Origin: Aedes albopictus
Lineage: Eukaryota; Arthropoda; Insecta; Diptera; Culicidae
DNA: 64,000 nucleotides
Assembly (NCBI RefSeq): GCF_035046485.1
Contig: NC_085137.1
Coordinates: 250,765,233 to 250,829,232, forward strand
Reading direction: 5' to 3'
Position 1 is the first letter of the stretch. Each line of letters starts with the position of its first letter. The translations under genes were made by a program, and so were the position numbers. Positions 56,068 through 64,000 of this stretch are shown one piece after another. The notes below the pieces were generated by a model, which was not told the origin of the DNA, did no database searches, and was given only the letters and a program-made list of their open reading frames with translations.

Positions 56068-57159
56068 CAGCCATTCCATAGAAAAACGATATAGTACATC
56101 TCCGATTGTTGTGAAACTTGGTGGGCTTGTAGTTCTTCGGAAATAATTAGACTCGTATTTTTTTATTTCGTAATTAGGGTGACCAATTTTCATATAGGGT
56201 GGTCAAAAAAATTAAGGTTTTTCAAAATTAGAAATTTTAAAAAAATCGTAACTTTTGAACCAGTTGACCAATTTTAAACTTTTTTTTTGTTTGAAAGCTA
56301 TTGAACTGTAGTTTTCAGGAAAAAATACGTTAAAGGGGCTAAAATATAAAGAGTACTATAAAATATGCAAATATATTAGTTTTTTCATGTTTTCATGGTC
56401 TCGGGACCAAAGAGGTACCCTGGTTTTATACTTTTATCAGAAAATTCAGGAAATTTAGCGTAACATATCAAAAAGTCAGAGATGTATGTTTTTTAGTTTT
56501 TGAGATATGATTTTTTGAAAATAAAAGGTCAAATTTTCCCATACAAGACACTTTTTTAAATTTGATTATATTTTGATTCCTTATAATATTATGGATACCA
56601 AAACCACCAGGAATCACTTTAAAAAGCAAAATTCTGCATAGTTTTATGAGAGTTTGCAATTTTAAGCAATTTCAGAGTATCTAGTATTAAAATATACGAC
56701 TCTCTATATTCAAAAAATCATATCTCAAAAACAAAACAACATACATTTCTGATTTTTTGATACGTTACGCCAAATTTCCTGAATTTTCTGATAAAAATAT
56801 AAAACCAGGGTACCTTTTTGGTCCTGAGACCATGAAAACGTGAAAAAACTAACATTTTTGCATATTTTATAGTACTCTTTACATTTTAGCCCCTTTAACG
56901 TATTTTTCCTGAAAACTACAATTCAATAGCTTTCGAACAAAAAAAAAGTTTTGAAATCGGTCAACTGGTTCAAAAGTTACGATTTTTTGAAAAATTTTAG
57001 TTTTGAAAACCTTGATTTTTTGGACCAACCTATATGGAAATTGGTCACCCTAATGACGAAATAAAAAAATACGGGTCTAATTATTTCCGAAGAACTACAA
57101 ACCCACCAAGTTTTACGACAATCGGAGTTGCACTATATCGTTTTTCTATGGAATGGCTG
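56068..57159. mobile_element. 1.09-kb near-perfect foldback element (450-bp arms)
   Basis: Left arm 56068-56520 and right arm 56708-57159 are inverted copies with roughly 90% identity by eye; the loop is 56521-56707. Ends are CAGCCATTCCATAG on both arms. AATA is repeated at 56064-56067 and 57160-57163. There is no open frame of note. RNA read through it would form a ~450-bp double strand. Superfamily not assigned. Confidence 0.9.
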
Positions 57160-57199
57160 AATAACAAGTAAGTTGCTCACTCCACACTTGATAAGTAAC

Positions 57200-60100
57200 C
57201 TAAGTGAGAGTTTCCAGAAGCGATTCTGGGAATATCTTCCAGAAACCCTTACAGGAAATTTTACCAGATATTAGCTAAAAACTAATCCAGGAGTTCCTAA
57301 AACATTGTACAAAACATTGATTTGTCAGTCCATCCAAAAATTCCAACAACAATTTTTTTCCTACAGATTGACAGATTATTTTAAAAATTCCTTCAAGTAT
57401 TCCTCCAGAAACACTTTTTAGAATTCCTTCAGGAGTTCCTCTTGGAATTCTTTCAGAAACTCCTCCAAGAATCAATCTAGTACTTTCTCCAGGGACTGTT
57501 AAGGGTTTCCCTCAAGAATGCCTCGAGGAATTTCTTCCGGGATTCCTCCTGGAGTTTTTTTCAGGAATTCTTGCAGGTATTCTTCAAGGAGATCCTCCAC
57601 GAATTTATCTTAGAATTCCTTCAGGATTTCTCCAAGGACTCCATCTGTAATTTCTTCAGGAATTCTTCCTGGGATTCATCCAGGAATTTCTCAAGGGATT
57701 CCTCCACGGATTTCTTCAGATATTACTCCAAGAATTATTCCAGGGATTTCTTTGGGAATTTCTGCAGGGATTCCCCTAAAAATTCATCTAGGGATTCCTT
57801 CAGAAATGCCTCTAGAGCCTCCATGAGCATTTCTAGAGATTCCTCCGTTAATCCCTACAGGCATTTCTCTGGGATATCCTCCAGGGATTCCTCCATGGAT
57901 TCCTCCAAGAGTTACTGAAGGGCTTAACTCGGATAAGGGCTTCCTTTTGAAATTGCTTCCGGGATTCCTTCTGAAGTTTCTCCAGGAACTATTGTAAAGA
58001 TTCCTCCAGAATTTCTCCAAGAACTCCATCTGTGATTTCTTCAGGAATTATTGCTGGTATTACTCTAAGAATTCCTTAAAAGATTCATCCACAAATTTCT
58101 TCAGGAATTCCTCTAGGAGTTTTTCCCGAGATTCCTCTGGGAACTCCTGCAGGAATTCATCTAGAGATTCCTCCAGAAATTCCGCCATTTCTTCAGGACT
58201 TCCTCCATTTATTCCTACAGAGATTCCACCTTTAATTGCTTCTGGGACTTTTCCAAGAATTTCATCAGGAATTCCTACAGAAATTTAATCAGGAAATCTT
58301 CAAGTAAATTTATGCAGACTCCTACAGGAATTTCTTCAAAGATTTCTCGAGGAATTACTTAAGGGAATCCTCCATGAATTCCACCAAGCATTCTCCCAGG
58401 CATTCTTCCAGGAAATTTTCCAGGCATTTTCCAGGGATTCCTTCTTGGATCCTTGCAGAGACTTTGTCCAGACTTTTTTTCTGCGATTTCACTAGATATT
58501 CCTCCAGGAATTGCGTCAGGGACTCATCCAGGAGTTCATCTTGGATTGCTTCAGGGATTCTTCCTGGGATACCTTTAGAAATTCATGCAGGTATCCTGGA
58601 GGATTTCATCCATTAATTTCTCCAGATTCTCCTCGAGGAATTCCTCTAGAAATATCTTCAGGGAAACCTCCAGGAATTTCACCAGAAATCAATCAAGGAA
58701 TTCCTCTATAAATTATGTCAGAAATTCATCCAGGAATTCCTCCAGGAAATCCTTAAAAAGTTCTTCCGGGATTTTCTTTAGGAATACGTTCTAGGTTTTT
58801 TTTTAGGAATTCATGAATTCTTCCAGATTTTCCTCCAGAAATTGCTTCAGGGATTCCTCCAGGAACTCTTCAGGGGTTTCCAAGGATTTCTCCACGAAAT
58901 TCTCCAAGGATTTACTCAGGGATTCCTACAGAAATTCCTTCGAGGATTCCTCCAGGAATTTCTCAGGGGATTTTTTCAGAAATTAATCCAGTAATTGTTG
59001 CAAGAATTCCTAAGATTCCTCCAGGAATTCCATCAAGGATTGCTCCAGCAATTCCCAAAGAAAACCTCCAGGAATTCCAAAAGGCATTCCAGCAGGATTT
59101 TATCCAGGAATTTCTCCAGGAATTACCCCAAGAATTTCTGCAGGAATTCCTCCAACAATTTCTCTAGGAATTGATCCAGGAATTGCTGTCCTTCAGAAAT
59201 TATGTTCTGAATTTCTCCAGGATTTTTTTCAGAAAAATCTTCTAGGGTTTTTTGTCAGAAATTCTCCCACGAAATTCTCCAGGAATACCCTCAGGAATTT
59301 TTCAAGGATTCCGCCGGGCATTTCTCCAGGAATTTCTCCTGATATTCCTTCATGAATTGGTTCAAGGATTCCCCCAGGGATTTCTCCTCGAATTTCTCCA
59401 GGGATGCCTCCAGGAAATCCTTCGAAGATTTCTCCAGGGAATCCTCCAGAAGTTCCTCTAAGGATTCTTCCAGCAAATTCTCTAGGAATTTCTTCAGAAA
59501 TTCTTTTAGGAAAATCTCCAGGAATACCTGCCGGTATTTTTCAGGGATTTCTTCAGTATTCCTCCAGGAATTCCTCTAGAGATTCCTCCTGAGATATCTT
59601 CACAAATTTCTTCAAGAATTCCCGCAGAGATTTCTTCAGAAATTCCTTCGAGGATTTTTCCAGAAATTCCGCCAGAAATTCCTCCAAAGTTTTTTTCACC
59701 CAGAATTTCTATAGAGATTTCTCTAGAAATGTATCCAGTAATTCTTTCAAGAATTCCTCTGGAGATTCCTCCAGGAATTTCATCATGGCTTCCTTCAGCA
59801 ATTCCCCCAGTCATTCCTTCAGGATTTTATCCAGGAATTTCTACACACATTTTTTATAAAGGCATTTTTCAGGAATTCATTCAAGGATTTCTCCCGGAAT
59901 TCCTCTAGGAATTCTGCTAGCAATTCCTCTAGGAATTCCACTAGCAATTCCTCCAGGAATTTCCCAAGGGATTTTTTCAGATATAAAAAAATAACAGAAA
60001 TAGATATCGAAATCCCTCAGAATTCCTCTAGAGATTCCATCAGCAATTCCCAAAGGAATTGCTCTAGGATTTCTAGGAACCTCTAGGATTTTTTCCAGCC

Positions 60101-60800
60101 ATTCCTCCAGGATTTTATCCAGGAACTTTTCCAGGAATTCTTCCAGGAAATACCCCAGGAATTTCTTCAGGAATTCGTCTAGAAATTTCTCCAGGAATTG
60201 CTCCTGGACATCTTCCAGAAACTATGTCAGCAATTCCTCCAGGAATTTCTTCAGGAAATTCTCTAGAGATTTCTTCATAGATTGTTCCTGGAAATTTCCA
60301 GGAATACTTTCAGGAATTTCTCAGAGATTCCTCCAGACTTTCCTCCAGGAATTCCTCCAGAGATTCGCCCAGGAATTGCTTCAGGGATTCCTTCAGGGAT
60401 TTCTTCACAAATTTCTCCAGGGATATTCCCAGAGATGCTTCCAGGGAATCCTCTAGAAATTTCTCCAAGGCTTCTTCCAGGAATTCCTCCTGGAATTTCT
60501 CAATGGACTTTTTCAGAAATTGCTCCAGCAATTTCTTTTAGAATTCCTCTGGAGATTTCTCCAGGAATTCCTCCAGGATTTTTTTTTCTAGGGATTGCTC
60601 AAAGAATTCATCCAAGAAATTTCTCCAGGAATTCCTGGTGGGTCTTCCCAGGAATTACTCCAGGAATTTGTTCAGAAATTTCTCCAGGCATTCCTTTAGG
60701 ATTCTCTCTAGAGATTTTCTCAAGAATTGCTTCAGGAAATCCTCCAGCAATTCCTTCGGGAATTTTTCCAAGGATTTCTTCTGAAATTTCTCTAAGATTT
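57200..60800 (-). repeat. Satellite array 4: 12-bp unit, minus orientation
   Basis: TCCAGGAATTCC-like units throughout, opposite in sense to array 3. A non-unit landmark at 59984-60010 (AAAAAAATAACAGAAATAGA) is the reverse of the one inside array 3 at 48.79 and 50.66 kb, so arrays 3 and 4 share ancestry. Frames such as 57571-57918 and 60282-60833 are by-products. A LINE has inserted at the right edge. Confidence 0.85.
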
Positions 60801-60950
60801 TATTTATTTATTTCATTTCGTCAACCGACGTAGACTAGTACATTATACATATACATATTTTTTTTCTTATTTCTTAATATTATAATTATGAAAAACATTG
60901 AAAAATATATAAAAAAAAATGAATTAAATTATGTAGTGTTTTGTTTTTTT
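60801..60950 (-). mobile_element. 3' UTR and (AAATA)n tail of the LINE at the right edge
   Basis: On the minus strand the coding frame ends at 60951. About 140 AT-rich bases follow, and the element terminates in AAATAAATAAATAAAA (60801-60815 region) directly against a satellite unit. Such simple-repeat tails mark the 3' end of many insect LINEs. Confidence 0.7.
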
Positions 60951-63900
60951 TTAAGTGTTCCTATTTCTAATGGTACGAAAATATGTTTTTAAATTTTGCC
61001 TGGACATGGTAAAGTCAATCGTTTCGCAATGTTTATTATAAGCAACCATCATGCGATTTATAGGCCCAAATTTGGCGTAGTTTGTTCGGTGGTGGTTACT
61101 TGCGAAAGTATTCCGATTTCTTAATTGCCGAGAGGGTATATAAAAATTTAGTTTTGATAAGATTTCAGGCGAGTCTATACGATGCGAAACGATATCGTTT
61201 ACGAATGAAATCATTGCGATTTCACGCCGCTCTTGCAGAGTTTGTATGTCAATAAGCATGCAGCGTGCTTTGTAAGACGGAAGTGGAAATGATGTCCAGC
61301 CTAATTTACGAAGAGCAAACAGTAGAAATTGTTTTTGCACTGATTCTAATCTTTCTTCGTGCGTGGTTGAAAAAGGAGACCATACAGTGCTGCAGTATTC
61401 TAAAATAGATCTAACATAGGCAATATAAAGTGTTTTAATTGTATATGGGTCATGAAAGTTATAGCAGAAGCGCTTAATGAACCCTAGCATATTATTAGCC
61501 CTGTGAATGATTGTGTTGTAGTGGTCAACGAATGTAAGTTTAGAGTCTAAGATTACTCCTAAATCCCTAACCCTTTCACATTTTTTCACATTCTTATTTC
61601 CTAATGCGATAGAGACATTCGGTGTTGTTCTTTTTCTGCTAAATGATATTAGATTGCATTTTTTAACATTCAGTTCTAATAGGCTTTTGTTGCACCATGT
61701 GTAGAATATGTTTATTTCATTGCGGAATACATTGATGTCTTCATCATTTCTTATTTCCAAAAAGAGCTTCATGTCGTCGGCATAAATTAACACTTTTAAT
61801 TTCTTGAGAATGAAGGAAATATCGTTTACATAAATGATAAAAAGAAGAGGTCCCAAATGAGAACCTTGTGGTACACCGGAAGTGACTTGAATTGGTTTTG
61901 ATTTGTATCCATCAAATTTAATTATTTGTTGGCGGTCACTCAGGTATGATTCAAGCCATTTCAGGTGACCTGGTTCAATTCCAATTTTCTGCAATTTGAA
62001 AAGCAGCATTGGTATGTCGATGCGATCAAATGCCTTACTAAAGTCCGTATAAAGAGCTTCCACGTGATTTCCATTATCCATTGCATTCAGTACATAGTCA
62101 ACAAATTGAAGCAAATTTGTTGAAGTTGATCGGCCTTTAAAAAAGCCATGCTGCATGTTAGTTATTCTGTTTTTGATTTGTAGAAATAACTTTTTGTTGA
62201 CAATTGCCTCAAATAGTTTTGGAATGCAAGAGATAATGGCTATGCCGCGATAATTACGTACGTCTGATTTACGACCAGATTTAAAAATAGGCACTAAAAA
62301 AGAGGTTTTCCATACTTTTGGGAAGTTTGCAGTATCGAGTGATATTTTAAAAAGCCAAAATAAAGGAGCAGTGAGCTCCTTAGCTAAATTTTTCAGAAAT
62401 ATTGGAGGAATTTTGTCAGGACCATGTCCTTTAGAGGCGTCCAAGTTTAAAAGTGCTTCAAAAATTTCATTTGGTTGAATTTGATTCACACCAACATTCC
62501 TAATAAAATCTGGGTAGAAAGCAAAGTAATCGCGGTCACGATCTTCTTCAGAAAAAGTTGTATAGATTTCCTGGAAAAAATCCGCAAATAGATTGCAATT
62601 CTTTTCCGGGTTGTCTCCAACTTTTTCGTCAAGATGCATAACGGATGGAAAATTGTCAGATTTTAATTTGCTTTTTACGTAATTAAAGAAGTTCTTTGGG
62701 CAGGACTTTATTTCGAGTTCAGTTCTCGTATTATATTCTTCAAATGCATTATTAATTTCAAAATTTAATTGGTCGCATATGTTCAAATATTTAGCTAAAT
62801 TTTCATCAGTTTCATATTTTTTGTAAATTTTGTGTGCTTTTTGTTTGCGATTTTTCAGATTTTTGATTTGTTGATTATACCATATTGGATATTTTGAATT
62901 TATATGACGACGTTTCGTTTTTATTGGAGTTTCTTGCCCAATAATTTCATTTAAAATTCTGTAGAATTCTTCTACGGCAGATTCGGCATTTCCTTCATTC
63001 TTAAGAATAGCTTGCCAATCTACACTACTTAATTTACATTTTATGTTTTCGTACTTCGCTAATTTGTATTCAAACACTTCCTCATATTCGCAGTCGTTGG
63101 GGATTTTGTGCTCATGTATGAACAAAGAATATTCGATTGCTGTGTGGAAAGCTTCATTTTTCCATAATGGAGACAATGATTCGCTGACACAGAAGTCGTC
63201 AAAGATATTCGTTAATAAAAAGTCTAGGTAGCAATTTTGGCGTTTTTTTATGTGATTGATTTGGTTTAGACCTAAATTTGCAGTTTTGTCAAAAATAAAT
63301 TGCAAGGTTTCATTCTCCCCAACGACTGGGAGTAAAATACTTTCATTTTCAGAGTCCAAAATGAAATCAGCATTACGTTGATTAAAGTCCCCGTATATGT
63401 GGACCTTAATCTCGGGAGGAAGTTCAGACATGATTTGTTCAGCACATTGAAAAAAGTTTTCGTATGTAGTTTTGTTCGCATGGTCTGGTGGAAAATACAC
63501 TGAGGCGAAAATATGTGTTTCACCTGCTATGTGAGATTTCACCCAGACATGCTCAAATTCTTTAAATTTAGATGTGTTCATGATTTCTGAATCAAAATTG
63601 GCCGAAATAGCCACGAGAACTCCTCCTCCTGATTTCCTCTGGGACTCATGAAAATTTCGGTCGTTTCGGAATACATTAAAAGCACTTCCAAAAATTTCTT
63701 CGCTTCGAACACTTTCATCCCAGCTTGTCTCAGTTGCCAATACTACCGAGAAGGATGAGCCTAATAAATTTTTTTGGATTTCTTGTATTTTGGCTGGACT
63801 TTTCATTCGATTGAAATTTTGACAATAAATCAAAATTTCGGTCGAGTTGTTTTTTGTCGAAGAAGTAGTTGGAAGTGTGTCGGATTGTGAAATATTTAAA

Positions 63901-64000
63901 ATACAGTCAGATTGAGAATTACCCGTTGATGGTTCGTCATGAATTTCTGCTTCCAAAGAAGGCGTCGTTATTTCCGAAAATGTGGGACGGGAGAGTAAAA
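60951..64000 (-). CDS. LINE endonuclease-reverse transcriptase (CR1/Jockey-like), intact frame, runs off window
   Basis: At least 1,015 codons without a stop, read leftwards from the window edge to TAA at 60951-60953. No ATG is needed to open it: the frame is still open at 64000 (…RPTFSEITTPSLEAEIHDEP), so the true start is probably outside. Positions counted from 63956. Endonuclease: ILIYCQNFNRMKS (~41-53), LATETSWD (~73-80, active-site Glu), VYFPPDH (~153-159), IYGDFNQRNADF (~187-198), YLDFLLTN (~243-250); the usual SDH reads AFH at ~269-271, a departure at a catalytic Asp. RT: KGHGPDKIPP (~509-518), YTDFSKAFDRIDI (~636-648), TSGVPQGSHLGPLLF (~692-706), LIYADDMKLFL (~723-733) with intact YADD. 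Inserted in array 4. The best preserved element in the window. Clade is by impression (CR1- or Jockey-related). Confidence 0.9.
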   Translation of the reverse strand, partial: LLSRPTFSEITTPSLEAEIHDEPSTGNSQSDCILNISQSDTLPTTSSTKNNSTEILIYCQNFNRMKSPAKIQEIQKNLLGSSFSVVLATETSWDESVRSEEIFGSAFNVFRNDRNFHESQRKSGGGVLVAISANFDSEIMNTSKFKEFEHVWVKSHIAGETHIFASVYFPPDHANKTTYENFFQCAEQIMSELPPEIKVHIYGDFNQRNADFILDSENESILLPVVGENETLQFIFDKTANLGLNQINHIKKRQNCYLDFLLTNIFDDFCVSESLSPLWKNEAFHTAIEYSLFIHEHKIPNDCEYEEVFEYKLAKYENIKCKLSSVDWQAILKNEGNAESAVEEFYRILNEIIGQETPIKTKRRHINSKYPIWYNQQIKNLKNRKQKAHKIYKKYETDENLAKYLNICDQLNFEINNAFEEYNTRTELEIKSCPKNFFNYVKSKLKSDNFPSVMHLDEKVGDNPEKNCNLFADFFQEIYTTFSEEDRDRDYFAFYPDFIRNVGVNQIQPNEIFEALLNLDASKGHGPDKIPPIFLKNLAKELTAPLFWLFKISLDTANFPKVWKTSFLVPIFKSGRKSDVRNYRGIAIISCIPKLFEAIVNKKLFLQIKNRITNMQHGFFKGRSTSTNLLQFVDYVLNAMDNGNHVEALYTDFSKAFDRIDIPMLLFKLQKIGIEPGHLKWLESYLSDRQQIIKFDGYKSKPIQVTSGVPQGSHLGPLLFIIYVNDISFILKKLKVLIYADDMKLFLEIRNDEDINVFRNEINIFYTWCNKSLLELNVKKCNLISFSRKRTTPNVSIALGNKNVKKCERVRDLGVILDSKLTFVDHYNTIIHRANNMLGFIKRFCYNFHDPYTIKTLYIAYVRSILEYCSTVWSPFSTTHEERLESVQKQFLLFALRKLGWTSFPLPSYKARCMLIDIQTLQERREIAMISFVNDIVSHRIDSPEILSKLNFYIPSRQLRNRNTFASNHHRTNYAKFGPINRMMVAYNKHCETIDFTMSRQNLKTYFRTIRNRNT

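Noticed and set aside
1..64000. Endogenous virus-derived genes (flavivirus- or rhabdovirus-like), common in Aedes
   Set aside because: No frame showed recognisable viral polymerase, nucleoprotein or glycoprotein motifs.

Overview
The window looks like non-coding, repeat-packed DNA from a culicine mosquito, most likely Aedes. It holds RTE (JAM1-type), R1, Juan-type Jockey and other non-LTR retrotransposons, tRNA-derived SINEs, a Penelope-like element and many MITEs, which is the mix known from Aedes genomes. I see no complete host protein gene, rRNA, CRISPR array or prokaryotic operon. Host sequence is probably represented by about eight richer, low-repeat islands (near 2.0-3.3, 5.6-6.2, 11.8-14.0, 20.7-21.2, 22.0-23.7, 32.3-33.2, 44.9-46.2 and 54.3-55.6 kb). 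Some carry splice-donor-like or promoter-like motifs, so the window may be an intron or intergenic part of a large gene.

Layout. 0-6.6 kb: a decayed LINE, a GTTTCA-rich degenerate repeat split by a SINE, a 145-bp satellite, and an island with a possible 5' exon. 6.6-11.6 kb: a SINE at the edge of a 12-bp degenerate satellite (array 1) with a piggyBac-type MITE. 12-24 kb: low-repeat islands, a decayed R1, RTE pieces, a 57-bp-arm hairpin, a possible 78-codon exon on the minus strand and a duplicated TATA promoter module. 24-32.2 kb: a dense nest in which RTE is split by a 1.53-kb terminal-inverted-repeat element and abuts a second LINE family with an internal inversion; that LINE is in turn split by a Juan-type Jockey element, and its 3' part is followed by a SINE that carries a MITE. 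33-39 kb: RTE remnant, another inverted-repeat element, a 317-bp satellite, satellite array 2. 39.7-44.1 kb: two nested inverted-repeat elements with a 5'-truncated Penelope-like element inside. 46.2-54 kb: a tandem repeat split by a 6.66-kb hAT-like insertion filled with satellite array 3. 56.1-57.2 kb: a 1.09-kb near-perfect palindrome. 57.2-64 kb: satellite array 4 with a LINE inserted whose reading frame is uninterrupted for over 1,000 codons and runs off the window.

No cellular pathway is encoded. The units relate to one another as a stratigraphy of insertions, and target-site duplications let many be dated relative to each other. The most distinctive features are a family of inverted-repeat elements ending in CCCAAGTAAC with 2-bp target duplications (five copies plus one half-copy), the 12-bp satellite that covers about a quarter of the window and is carried inside a hAT-like element, the long palindrome, and the tandem promoter module with RFX-like X-boxes.
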